A stretch of 64,000 nucleotides of DNA from Roseovarius litorisediminis (GCF_900172295.1 NZ_FWFL01000012.1:1-64000); one strand, 5' to 3'. Counted from the stretch's first letter, positions 24,669-32,656 are shown. The notes: generated by a model not told the origin, from the sequence alone. Program-made: numbers and translations.

Positions 24669-25476
24669 TTGCCAACTCCCTTGAGCGATCCGAGGCAGCG
24701 GCTACCGTTTTGGCCATCAAAGGGGGCAATCCGGATTCTTCATTCATCAGCACCTCTAGCCCGGCTTGCGTTGTGCCATTGGGACTGGTCACATTCACCC
24801 GCAACTGTGCGGGGCTCTCTTCGGCAGCCTCAGCCAATGCGCCTGCGCCCGCAACGGTGGCCTGCGCCAATTGCATCGCCAATTCAGGTGGCAACCCCTG
24901 CGCCTCTCCTGCTTTGGCCAGACATTCGATCATGTGAAACACATAAGCCGGCCCTGATCCCGAAACCCCGGTGACGGCATCCATCTGGCCCTCGTTCTGC
25001 AACCGCACGACCTGCCCGACGGCGCATAGCAACGCCTCGGCCAGATCCATCTGTGCATCACTGGCGCAGGAGTTGCCGATGATAGCCGTGATACCGCGCC
25101 CTACAGCGGCAGGGGTATTGGGCATGGCACGGATGATCGGGCTTTCTGCCCCCAGCGCCGCTTCGTAAGCCGCAATGGGCGTGCCTGCTGCTACCGAAAC
25201 GAACAATGTGTCGCCATTGCCCATCGCGGCAATCGCCGGCAAGGCCGCGCCCATCATTTGCGGTTTCACTGCGATCAGTACGATAGCAGGAGACTTGGGC
25301 AGATCCGCGTTGATATGAACGCCTGTTGATCGCAGCCAGTCAGAAGGGTTCGGATCAATAACCCAGACCGATGTGTTCGGCAAACCATCCTTCAGCCAGC
25401 CTTGCAGCATGGCCGACCCCATCTTGCCACAGCCCAGCAATACCAAGCCACTTTCGGCCACATGTCTCATGTCCAT
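24661..25476 (-). CDS. proC: Pyrroline-5-carboxylate reductase
   Basis: A 271-residue NAD(P)H enzyme for the last step of proline synthesis. It has the N-terminal Rossmann motif LVLLGCGKMGSAMLQGWL, the middle segment FVSVAAGTPIAAYEAALG and IIRAMPNTPAAVGRGITAI, and the C-terminal signature VSGSGPAYVFHMIECLAKAGEAQGLP. Length is normal. The stop overlaps the csaA start by eight bases. Cytoplasmic. Confidence 0.93.
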   Translation of the reverse strand: MDMRHVAESGLVLLGCGKMGSAMLQGWLKDGLPNTSVWVIDPNPSDWLRSTGVHINADLPKSPAIVLIAVKPQMMGAALPAIAAMGNGDTLFVSVAAGTPIAAYEAALGAESPIIRAMPNTPAAVGRGITAIIGNSCASDAQMDLAEALLCAVGQVVRLQNEGQMDAVTGVSGSGPAYVFHMIECLAKAGEAQGLPPELAMQLAQATVAGAGALAEAAEESPAQLRVNVTSPNGTTQAGLEVLMNEESGLPPLMAKTVAAASDRSRELANG

Positions 25477-25518
25477 CAGAAATTTCCCCGTACCTGTCTT
25501 GGATTACGGGGGACAGTG

Positions 25519-26019
25519 TTACGCGCGCCCGTACGCCTCTGCAATGGCGACCTGAAGCGCGTCCTGAGGGGTTTTGTCACCCCAGACCACAAGCTGGAAA
25601 GCCGGATAGTAACGCTCGGCGCTCATGACGGCCGCGTTGATCATTGTATTGATCTGCTCTGGGCTGGCATCCTGCCCGCCGGCCATCACCAGACCATAAC
25701 GATAGACCATCAGTTTCTGTTCGGCCCAGTAAGTAAAGGCACCTGCCCAGCAGTGATCGTTCACATCGTTCAGCATGTGATACAACACCGGCAGCTTGTC
25801 TTCAGGGGGCTCCATTTCAAAGGTGCAAACCATGCGCAGGGTTTCGTCATAGCCTGACCAGGCAAGGGTGATCGAGTAGGTGCGCCACTGCCCTTCCACG
25901 GCCATGGCGATCTGATCGTCGCCGATACGATCAAAATCCCAGTCGTGATGTTCGGCAATATGCTCGACGATATCGATGGGGTGAAGGTCTTCTTGCAAAA
26001 ACTGCTCTGACAGTGCCAT
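25519..26019 (-). CDS. YbjN-domain protein
   Basis: A 166-residue protein of the YbjN family common in alphaproteobacteria, with IAEHHDWDFDRIGDDQIAMAVEGQWRTYSITLAWSGYDETLRMVCTFEMEPPEDKLPVLYHMLNDVND. The fold resembles type III secretion chaperones, but its function in alphaproteobacteria is not established. It lies 42 bases before proC on the same strand and may start that transcription unit. Confidence 0.8.
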   Translation of the reverse strand: MALSEQFLQEDLHPIDIVEHIAEHHDWDFDRIGDDQIAMAVEGQWRTYSITLAWSGYDETLRMVCTFEMEPPEDKLPVLYHMLNDVNDHCWAGAFTYWAEQKLMVYRYGLVMAGGQDASPEQINTMINAAVMSAERYYPAFQLVVWGDKTPQDALQVAIAEAYGRA

Positions 26020-26254
26020 AGCGCCACCTCGTTTTTTGTTTTAGCGCCGGGGTCTGGCAGCGCCCCAAGCGCTAGGTGCCTGCTCTACAAGCGGGGGCTG
26101 ATCCCCTCGCCCATACAAGATATGGTGGAACCTTTCCGGCGACCTGTAAAGCTATTTGTTGGGGATAGCCGCAATAAGTTGTGGATAGACTTGAAATTTA
26201 ATCAAGATGGGCACGTGCCGCGCAAGCCCGGTTTTCAGACGACAAACACAGGCT

Positions 26255-26270
26255 GTAAGCCTGCGGTAAG
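26255..26270 (+). promoter_or_regulatory. GTAAG-N6-GTAAG direct repeat upstream of the response regulator, candidate operator 1
   Basis: GTAAG at 26255-26259 and 26266-26270 are separated by CCTGCG, an 11-bp period. OmpR/PhoB-type regulators bind tandem half-sites with about this spacing. The same arrangement recurs at 28564 and 31455. This copy lies 57 bases before the small ORF and 217 before the regulator, so autoregulation is likely. Confidence 0.7.
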
Positions 26271-26326
26271 TTTCAGGTCCCATCCCCCGGTTTCTGGATC
26301 AGAGCACTTTCACAGCGGAAATACGC

Positions 26327-26479
26327 ATGCGCTTAGCAACAGGGATTGCTGGATTTTCCCCGGCGCTGGCCAACCTGCGAAAGGCCGCCTTGCCCCCCGC
26401 TTTGGGCCGTGAAGACGATATTGCATATATGCCTGTAAGGTCGGATGATCGTTCAACCGTGGCATACCTTTTGAATTAG
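26327..26479 (+). CDS. Possible 50-residue leader ORF before the response regulator
   Basis: An ORF beginning MRLATGIAGFSPALANLRKA and ending at TAG (26477-26479) lies 8 bases before the regulator ATG, in the otherwise empty 468-base gap. The upstream site (GCGGAA) is weak and no family is recognised. It could be a translated leader or chance. The rest of the 26020-26487 gap holds only the operator candidate. Confidence 0.25.
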   Translation: MRLATGIAGFSPALANLRKAALPPALGREDDIAYMPVRSDDRSTVAYLLN

Positions 26480-26487
26480 GACCCTGG

Positions 26488-27165
26488 ATGCGACTTCTTT
26501 ATGTTGAAGACAACGAGAAACTGGCGCTGAACACCAGCATCAGTTTACAGCAGAACGGTTTTACCGTTGATGCTGTCACCACAGGCGAAGATGCGTTACA
26601 TTCGGCAAAGACCTATGATTACGATGCGATCATTCTTGATCTGGGGCTGCCGGATATCGACGGGCTGTCGGTGTTGGAGGCCATCAAGCAGGCCAACAAC
26701 GAAACACCCGTAATCATCTGCACCGCGCGAGATGCGTTGGAAGACCGGATTACCGGCCTGAACGCCGGGTCAGATGATTATCTGGTCAAGCCATTCAATG
26801 TGTCCGAACTGGTTGCGCGGATCAAAGCAGTCTTGCGCAGACCCGGCGGGGCCCTGGGCGTCAAGCTGTGCGCAGGCAATATACGCTTTGACACGATCGA
26901 CCGCTCGGTCCAGATTGATGATGAAACGGCGCGCTTCTCCCGCCGCGAACTGGATTTGCTGGAACTTTTCATGCGACGCAAGGGCCGGATCCTGTCAAAA
27001 GACGCGATTGAAAATGCGCTTTATGGCTTTGATGAACCTCCCACCCCAAACGCGATCGAAGTTGCCACCCACCGCCTGCGCAAAAAGCTGATTGATAGCA
27101 ATGCATCCGTCGGCATTCATACGCTCAGGGGGATCGGGTACATGCTGGAAGACGACGGCAAGTGA
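26488..27165 (+). CDS. OmpR-family two-component response regulator
   Basis: The 225-residue protein has a receiver domain, residues 1-115, with acidic pocket residues in YVEDNEK, the phosphoacceptor Asp51 in IILDLGLPDIDG, and Lys101 in YLVKPFN. A winged-helix DNA-binding domain follows, about residues 130-225 (FSRREL, NAIEVATHRLRKKLIDSNASVGIHTLRGIGYML). The gene overlaps the sensor-kinase gene by four bases (GTGA). Direct repeats GTAAG-N6-GTAAG upstream of this gene and of the nearby enzyme genes are its probable targets. Confidence 0.92.
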   Translation: MRLLYVEDNEKLALNTSISLQQNGFTVDAVTTGEDALHSAKTYDYDAIILDLGLPDIDGLSVLEAIKQANNETPVIICTARDALEDRITGLNAGSDDYLVKPFNVSELVARIKAVLRRPGGALGVKLCAGNIRFDTIDRSVQIDDETARFSRRELDLLELFMRRKGRILSKDAIENALYGFDEPPTPNAIEVATHRLRKKLIDSNASVGIHTLRGIGYMLEDDGK

Positions 27166-28520
27166 CTATTTTCTCAGCGGTTTTCGGCAAGCGCTTGTCG
27201 CTCAGGCGGAATCTTATCTTCAATATTGTCACGGCGCTTAGCATCTGCATTGGCATTGCTGCAATTGTCATGATCTCGGAGTTTTTCGAGCATCTTGAAA
27301 CAAACCTGGAAAATGCGCTGATAGCTGAGGCGTACGAGGTGGCCGGGCAAATCGACCCGGAGGAAAAAGACCTTGGCCTAAATCTGGATGGGCTGCGTTT
27401 TTCCGGGGCGGAGGGCATTTATCGTTACACTATTTTTGAAGATTCAGGCGCAATGCTGGCGGGGGGCGAAAGATACGACCATCTGCCGCTGTTGCTAAAA
27501 TCGCTGCGTCCCGGGCGCACGGCAAAAATCACGATGCCATCTGGCCGGATAGGCGTGATTTTGAGAGCGCCGGTCGAGGGGCAGGATTTTTATATTCTCG
27601 TAACAACCTCCAAGGCCGAAACCGAGAGCAAGAAGCTGCCCGAGTTGCTACATGAGATAGAGGAGCAAATTCAATGGATTCTTTTGGGAATAGTAACCGT
27701 CATTGTGGCCGCAGTACTGGCGGCGCGCCGATCGCTTAAACCATTGGATACGATTTCAAGGCAGGCACACGATATAGGGCCCAATACCACCAGGCAACGC
27801 TTGTCAGTCGAACGGCTCCCTGCTGAAATTGTACCTCTAGTAGCTGCCGTGAACGGTGCATTTGACCGTTTGGAACAAGGATACAAGGCTCAACGCGAGT
27901 TTTCGTCAAATGTAGCCCACGAGGTGCGTACGCCATTGGCGGTGCTTCGTTCCAGCATCGACCGCATTGAGGACGCTGAACTGCGAAAAGGGCTGACAGA
28001 AGACATACAGCGCCTTGATCAGATGTTTGAACAGTTGATTGACCTTTCGCGGGCGGAATCCCTTGGGCCCACTTTGTTCGAACCCGTAAATCTCCATGAT
28101 ATTGCGGTGCGCGAGGCGACCGAGAGGGCCAGCTCCGCGATCCGCAGCGGCAAGATGCTGGCAGTCACCGGGGACACCGACGCTATGGTTATGGGGCATC
28201 TGGGGCTTTTGTCGATTGCCCTTGGCAATCTGGTCAGAAATGCGCTGAATTATTCCCCCGAAGGCACAGAAGTTGAAATCGAGGTGCTGTCAGGCCCTCC
28301 CGGTTGGCGGGTACTGGACCGGGGTATCGGGGTGCCTGAGAAAATAAAAGAGGGCCTGTTCGAGCGCTTCAATCGTGGCGAAGACTCTTATGGAAAGATC
28401 CAGGGATCGGGGATCGGGCTGGCGATCGTCAAATCGGTGGCCGAGGCCCATGGCGCGGTAGTCGACATAAGTGATCGTGACGGCGGCGGAAGTGTTTTTA
28501 GCTTCCGGTTCAACGCCTGA
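27162..28520 (+). CDS. Sensor histidine kinase of the adjacent two-component system
   Basis: A 452-residue membrane kinase. A first transmembrane helix lies near residues 18-40, followed by a periplasmic sensor stretch of about 125 residues and a second helix near 170-188. A HAMP-like linker leads to the H-box FSSNVAHEVRTPLAVL with phosphoacceptor His253. The ATPase domain carries N-box GNLVRNALNYSPEG, G1 VLDRGIGVP and G2 GSGIGLAIVKSV. The start is a GTG overlapping the response-regulator stop. The signal is unknown. Confidence 0.9.
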   Translation: MTIFSAVFGKRLSLRRNLIFNIVTALSICIGIAAIVMISEFFEHLETNLENALIAEAYEVAGQIDPEEKDLGLNLDGLRFSGAEGIYRYTIFEDSGAMLAGGERYDHLPLLLKSLRPGRTAKITMPSGRIGVILRAPVEGQDFYILVTTSKAETESKKLPELLHEIEEQIQWILLGIVTVIVAAVLAARRSLKPLDTISRQAHDIGPNTTRQRLSVERLPAEIVPLVAAVNGAFDRLEQGYKAQREFSSNVAHEVRTPLAVLRSSIDRIEDAELRKGLTEDIQRLDQMFEQLIDLSRAESLGPTLFEPVNLHDIAVREATERASSAIRSGKMLAVTGDTDAMVMGHLGLLSIALGNLVRNALNYSPEGTEVEIEVLSGPPGWRVLDRGIGVPEKIKEGLFERFNRGEDSYGKIQGSGIGLAIVKSVAEAHGAVVDISDRDGGGSVFSFRFNA

Positions 28521-28563
28521 ATCGCGGCGAAACCTTGCCCGACCCTGACAAATAATAAGTCCG

Positions 28564-28579
28564 GTAAGTCTGCTGTAAG
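28564..28579 (+). promoter_or_regulatory. GTAAG-N6-GTAAG direct repeat upstream of the hemolysin-family gene, candidate operator 2
   Basis: GTAAG at 28564-28568 and 28575-28579 are separated by TCTGCT. The spacer shares CTGC with operator 1. It lies only 14 bases before the ATG at 28594. If it sits at the -35 position, transcription would begin inside the annotated N-terminus and the ATG at 28627 would be the true start. Confidence 0.7.
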
Positions 28580-28593
28580 GCAAGGACTGCCCA

Positions 28594-29220
28594 ATGCGAA
28601 TCTTAAGACAGCAAATCGGGCAAAATATGCGAGTAGAATTTATCACCGGCAATTGCGCCGAACGGCAAGAAGCGCAAAACCATATCTCCAGAGTTTACCA
28701 TGATGTTTACGGCGCGTCGCTGACCAGCTTTGCGCCCCTTCTGGTGACAGCGCGAAACGTGCATGGAGAGATTGTTTGTGCCGCTGGGGTCCGTACCGCA
28801 AAAGACGGGTTTTTCTCGGACACCTATCTGGGCAGCGATTTTGGCAAAGCGCTGATCGGGCCCGATAACACGACTGTTCCGCTGACCCAGGTGATGGAAG
28901 TCGTCTCGCTGGCGTCGACAACGCCGTTTCCGGTGTTGCCAATGCTGGATACGGTTATCAGCTGGGGCCGAGCCCAGGGTATGACCTGCGGTGTATTCAC
29001 CGCAACCGCGCCTTTGCGCCGGTTGTTACAGCGTACAGGTCTGGCCTATATTGCGCTTTGTCCGGCGGACAAGGTGCAAGTGGCGGACCCCAAAAGCTGG
29101 GGCAGGTATTATGACCAGGATCCGTGGGTCTGCGCCTGCACCGATGATGTTTTCACGCCAATTTCCCTGTCTCCGCGCAGTCAACGTGTTTCAACACCGC
29201 TGCGATCCGAGGCCTGTTGA
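28594..29220 (+). CDS. Thermostable-hemolysin family (T_hemolysin, GNAT-like) protein
   Basis: The 208-residue product resembles the family founded by the Vibrio thermostable direct-type (delta-VPH) protein: HISRVYHDVYGASLTSFAPLLVTARN, then GEIVCAAGVRTAKDGFFSDTYLG, QVMEVVSLASTTPFPVLPMLDTVISWGRAQG and FTATAPLRRLLQRTGLAYIALCPAD. The pattern of strands and helices recalls acetyl/acyltransferases of the GNAT type, so the hemolysin name is probably misleading. It has no signal peptide. Its neighbours are an acyl-activating ligase, a dehydrogenase and a dioxygenase, so an acyl-transfer role in a small pathway is the best inference. It overlaps the ligase start by one base (TGATG). An alternative start lies at 28627. 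Confidence 0.72.
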   Translation: MRILRQQIGQNMRVEFITGNCAERQEAQNHISRVYHDVYGASLTSFAPLLVTARNVHGEIVCAAGVRTAKDGFFSDTYLGSDFGKALIGPDNTTVPLTQVMEVVSLASTTPFPVLPMLDTVISWGRAQGMTCGVFTATAPLRRLLQRTGLAYIALCPADKVQVADPKSWGRYYDQDPWVCACTDDVFTPISLSPRSQRVSTPLRSEAC

Positions 29221-30678
29221 TGCACGCCGTATTCGAGGCTTTGTCGCGCAATGCCGCCGCGACTCCCCAAGGTGTCGCGTTTCGCGATGATGCCACCCAG
29301 ATCACCTGGGCCGGTCTGGCCGCAAAGGTAACGCGGCTGGCCGCAGTGCTGAAGGATGCGCCTGATGTGGTTGCCATCGCGCTGACTGGTGGCGCTGACT
29401 GGTGGCGTTGACTATGTCGTTGCAGATCTTGCCACAACGCTTTGCGGAAAGCGTCAGGTCCCGCTGCCGTTCTTTTTCAGTCATACACAAAATGCACACA
29501 TCCTGATGGATGCTGGTGTCGGGGCGGTGGTTACCAGCACGCCCGAGCTTTTCACCGCCTTGCCGAAATTGCAGATTATCGATCCGGTCGACATCCCGGA
29601 CGGCCCCCTGTCCTTTCCAGACTACCTGGGAGGAGCCGACCGGGTGATCTATACGTCCGGATCATCCGGTCGGCCCAAGGGGGTTATCATAGGAGACCCT
29701 CAGTTATCGGCCTCACTGACGGCTCTGGCGTTGGTGATTAATGCCGGGCCACAGGATCGGCATCTGTCGATTCTGCCGCTGGCGCAGTTGCTGGAACAGA
29801 TATGCGGCATCTTCCTGCCTATTCTGGCGGGCGCGGAAACCGTCATGCGGTTTGAGGCGACGAAAGCCCTTTTCGGCGCCCCCATAGCCGCGCTGACCGA
29901 CGCCTTTGAGGAAGTCCAGCCAAGCACAAGCCTGCTGGCCCCTGGCCTTTTGGGCCGTTGGGTGCAGGATTTGAAAGCCGCATCCCGGCATGCACCCGCA
30001 AGCCTGCGTTTCGTGGCCGTCGGCGGCGCGTCCTCGTCCCCTGCGCTGATTTACAAGGCGGCGTCCGTACGCATTCCCGTGCACGAAGGCTATGGCCTGT
30101 CGGAATGTTGCGCGGTGGTGGCCATGAACCGCCCCGGTCAGAACCGCGCTGGCAGCGTCGGGCAGGTGCTGGACGGGCTGGAGGTTGAAATCATCAACAA
30201 CGAAATCACCGTGACCGGACCAACCATCATGGCCGGTTACCTGAATGGCACGCCTGCACCCGAGCGTTGGTACACCGGTGATCTGGGGCATTTCGACGGT
30301 GACCGCCTGGTGATCGATGGGCGCAAGTACGCGCTGCTGGTCACTCCTGCAGGGCGCAACATATCACCCGAGTGGATTGAATCGCGCGTCAATGCTGACC
30401 CGCGCATTGTCAGTTCGGCCCTGGCGCTGCGGCAGGACGGCACGCTAATTCTAATCGTCGTGGCCGTGGCCCCCATCACCGGACCCGAGATTGTGGCCTG
30501 CCTGTCGGATGTTCCCGCCTACACCCAGCCCGACGGCCTGATCCTGACCGATCCGTCGCACCCCGACCTGGTGTTTGCAGCGGGCACCCCCAACCGGGCG
30601 GTGGCCCACCAACTGGTCAACACCGCAGACGCGCTGCCATTGGCGCCATTTCAAACCAAAGAAAGCCTTGCCTCATGA
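29220..30678 (+). pseudogene. AMP-binding (ANL superfamily) ligase gene broken by a 13-bp tandem duplication
   Basis: Two frames make up one adenylate-forming ligase. The first 62 codons from the ATG at 29220 encode a normal N-terminus (VFEALSRNAAATPQGVAFRDD) and then stop at 29409-29411. The rest runs in the next frame from about 29389, with the A3 loop IYTSGSSGRPKGV, GYGLSECCAVVAMNRPG, and WYTGDLGHFDGDRLVIDGRKY. The break is an exact duplication of GCTGACTGGTGGC (29381-29393 and 29394-29406). Deleting one copy restores one 481-residue protein. Near the C-terminus, where a catalytic lysine (A10) is expected, the sequence reads GTPNRAVAHQ, with no lysine. The ligase would activate a carboxylic or fatty acid. 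It is coupled to the genes on both sides (TGATG, ATGA). Confidence 0.85.
29381..29406 (+). repeat. 13-bp exact tandem duplication
   Basis: Two adjacent copies of GCTGACTGGTGGC cause the ligase frameshift. Gain or loss of one copy by slipped-strand mispairing changes the frame, so it could be reversible. It could also be an assembly or sequencing artefact. Confidence 0.9.
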
Positions 30679-31469
30679 CCGCCCGTTTCAAAATCGCCCT
30701 AATCACCGGTGCAGGATCCGGGATCGGCCGGGAAATGGCCCGGCACGCGGCAAAACTGGGCCTTGATCTGATCCTTGTCGGCCGGACCGAGGCCAGCCTG
30801 ATCGAAACCCGGGAAATGGTGCCGGAAGCACGCGTTTCGCTTGTGGTGGCTGATGTCTGCACGGTGGAGGGGCGCGCAACGATCGTAGCGGCCGCCGGGG
30901 ACACACTGGACTATCTTGTCAACAATGCAGGCACACTGAAAGTGGGCCACCTGGCGGATCTGGACGACGACGCGCTTGCACGGATGGTAAACACCAACCT
31001 GTTGGCCCCCATTGCCCTGACTCGTGATCTGATCCCCGCCCTGGAAGCCGCGCATGGGCGCATCGTCAATATCGGCTCGGTTTTCGGGGATATCGCTTAT
31101 CCGTTCTTTGCCGCGTATTCGGCCACCAAGTTCGGGTTGCGCGGTTTTTCCGATGCCCTGCGGCGCGAGCTTTCGGGCCGGGGCATTGGGGTTACCTACA
31201 TCGCGCCACGGGCCACCCGCACCGCAGCGCAGTCCGAGTTTTCAGCGCTGGTCGAGCCGTTGGATATGGCGCTGGACTGTGCCGAAGAGGTGGCGCGTGA
31301 CGCCTGGGCCGCCATTCTTGATGGCAGGCGCGAAAGTTTCCCCAAGGGTAAAGAGCGGTTTTTTGTGAAAGTGCAGCGACTGTTTCCGTCTCTCGTAGAC
31401 AAATCCGTGGGGGCTCAGGCACGCGCGCCCCAAACACTGGCAGCTTTGAAATCTGTAAGCGAAATGTAA
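30675..31469 (+). CDS. Short-chain dehydrogenase/reductase
   Basis: A 264-residue classical SDR: cofactor motif ALITGAGSGIGREMARHAA, LDYLVNNAGTLKVG (NNAG), a catalytic serine in IVNIGSVFGDIAY, and the YxxxK motif in AAYSATKFGLRGFSDALRREL. The arginine in the second strand (LVGRTEASL) hints at NADP(H) preference. It overlaps the ligase by four bases, so the two are made together. A role in reducing or oxidising an acyl-derived intermediate is inference. The stop lies inside operator candidate 3. Confidence 0.88.
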   Translation: MTARFKIALITGAGSGIGREMARHAAKLGLDLILVGRTEASLIETREMVPEARVSLVVADVCTVEGRATIVAAAGDTLDYLVNNAGTLKVGHLADLDDDALARMVNTNLLAPIALTRDLIPALEAAHGRIVNIGSVFGDIAYPFFAAYSATKFGLRGFSDALRRELSGRGIGVTYIAPRATRTAAQSEFSALVEPLDMALDCAEEVARDAWAAILDGRRESFPKGKERFFVKVQRLFPSLVDKSVGAQARAPQTLAALKSVSEM

Positions 31470-31470
31470 G
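31455..31470 (+). promoter_or_regulatory. GTAAG-N6-GTAAG direct repeat before the dioxygenase gene, candidate operator 3
   Basis: GTAAG at 31455-31459 and 31466-31470, separated by CGAAAT, overlap the end of the SDR gene and lie 55 bases before the dioxygenase ATG. The half-sites and 11-bp spacing match operators 1 and 2, while the spacer differs. It suggests the dioxygenase has its own regulator-controlled promoter. Confidence 0.65.
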
Positions 31471-31524
31471 GCCGCGGTTTTATCCGGCACACCCTACAGG
31501 TTGATACCCCCAAAAGGAAAACCC

Positions 31525-32385
31525 ATGAGTTACAATGTCATCCGTGCCTCCGAAGCGGGGCAGTGCGACATCACACCCGAGATCATCGGCAAAGTGAAAC
31601 AACATCTGAACGACGATGGTTGGGCGCTGCTGCGTGGGTTTGATATCGATATGACCGCTTTTAGTAAGCTGACCGCGCAGATGTGCAAGACCATCACATT
31701 TGATCCGGCCCGCGAAAATACCGAAAAGAACACCCAGAAGGTGGATGCCGGTCTGGGCCCCATCGGCTTGCATATCGAAAACGGCAATACACCGATCTGC
31801 CCGGATGTGGTGGCGTTCTACTGCACCAAAGCCGCATTTGAAGGGTCGCAGACCACAATCTGCGACGGAAGAGAGGTATTTGCCAAATTCGATGACACAC
31901 AAAAAGCCCGGTGGTCCCAACCCATGACCGTCAAACGCAACCTGCCCGAAGACCTATGGAAGCGATACCTGGCAAATGAACACCCTGCCATCAGCGACCC
32001 CGGCGAGGTCACGATGGAACACGTGCTGCAATTCAAAGCGGCAATCCCCAATCAGGATTTCGAGCTGTGTGATGACGGATCGATTGACTATCAAATCAAG
32101 GTGCTGCCGGTGCGCCCGTCTTCCTTGTCCAATGGACGTGCCTTTGCCAACGCCATCCTTGGCCCTTCACACAATTACGAACCACCGGTTTACACACTTG
32201 AAGACGGCTCTGTTGTTTCATCCGACGAAATCGAGGCGCTGCGCGATATTGCCGAAACCTGCACGGTAGAAATTAACTGGCAGGACGGGGATGTTGCTGT
32301 GATCGACAATACCCGCATCATGCATGGCCGCCGCGCCATCAAAGACGCCGACTGCCAGCTGTTTATCGGCATGGGGCGGATCTGA
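31525..32385 (+). CDS. 2-oxoglutarate/Fe(II)-dependent dioxygenase, TauD/clavaminate-synthase-like
   Basis: A 286-residue protein of the TauD/TfdA superfamily. The metal-binding pair is His83-x-Glu85 in GPIGLHIENGNTPICPD, and the distal ligand is His267 in DNTRIMHGRRAIKDADCQLFIG, with the 2-oxoglutarate-binding arginine close behind. The HxE variant is the form of clavaminate synthase and asparagine oxygenase relatives, which hydroxylate amino-acid-like substrates, so it is not a typical taurine dioxygenase. The ATG at 31525 has AAAGGAAAA upstream. It is the last gene of the two-component/ligase locus and carries its own operator candidate. Substrate unknown. Confidence 0.83.
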   Translation: MSYNVIRASEAGQCDITPEIIGKVKQHLNDDGWALLRGFDIDMTAFSKLTAQMCKTITFDPARENTEKNTQKVDAGLGPIGLHIENGNTPICPDVVAFYCTKAAFEGSQTTICDGREVFAKFDDTQKARWSQPMTVKRNLPEDLWKRYLANEHPAISDPGEVTMEHVLQFKAAIPNQDFELCDDGSIDYQIKVLPVRPSSLSNGRAFANAILGPSHNYEPPVYTLEDGSVVSSDEIEALRDIAETCTVEINWQDGDVAVIDNTRIMHGRRAIKDADCQLFIGMGRI

Positions 32386-32387
32386 AC

Positions 32388-32414
32388 AAGGCTTTGCCCT
32401 GAACAGCCTTTTAT
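32388..32414. terminator. Short convergent hairpin between the dioxygenase gene and ubiK
   Basis: AAGGCT (32388-32393) pairs with AGCCTT (32405-32410) and is followed by TTTTA on the plus strand. It overlaps the end of the convergent ubiK gene. The stem is short, so efficiency is uncertain. Confidence 0.4.
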
Positions 32415-32656
32415 GTCGCCTTTTTCTCAAGCATGTCCAGACGCGCCTTAAGCGCTGCGTTCTCTTCGCGTGCCTTCTGGGCCATGGCGCGCACGGCGTC
32501 AAATTCTTCGCGGGTGACAAAATCACGATCAGCCAGCCAGCGGTCGATCATCGACTTCATTGCATTTTCCGCCTCGTCCTTGGCCCCCTGGGCCACGCCC
32601 ATGGCATTGGTCATCAGCTGCGAAATATCGTCGAGCACTTTGTTACGGGTCTGCAT
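32411..32656 (-). CDS. ubiK: UbiK-family (YqiC/BMFP) ubiquinone-biosynthesis accessory factor
   Basis: An 81-residue protein: TRNKVLDDISQLMTNAMGVAQGAKDEAENAMKSMIDRWLADRDFVTREEFDAVRAMAQKAREENAALKARLDMLEKK. An amphipathic N-terminal half followed by a trimeric coiled coil is the family layout. In Escherichia coli UbiK assists the Ubi complex in aerobic ubiquinone synthesis. Start chosen at the ATG at 32656. It is divergent from lgt, as is frequent in this group. Confidence 0.85.
   Translation of the reverse strand: MQTRNKVLDDISQLMTNAMGVAQGAKDEAENAMKSMIDRWLADRDFVTREEFDAVRAMAQKAREENAALKARLDMLEKKAT

Noticed and set aside
26122..26412. A 96-codon plus-strand frame upstream of the response regulator
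   Set aside because: No ribosome-binding site, no motif, and it runs through the GTAAG operator candidate.
28594..29220. Calling the hemolysin-family protein a toxin
   Set aside because: No signal peptide and a biosynthetic neighbourhood; the family name is historical and the fold is GNAT-like.
31525..32385. Reading the dioxygenase as taurine dioxygenase linked to the taurine cluster
   Set aside because: The metal motif is HxE and not the HxD usual in TauD, and the gene lies in a different, separately regulated locus 11 kb from the taurine genes.
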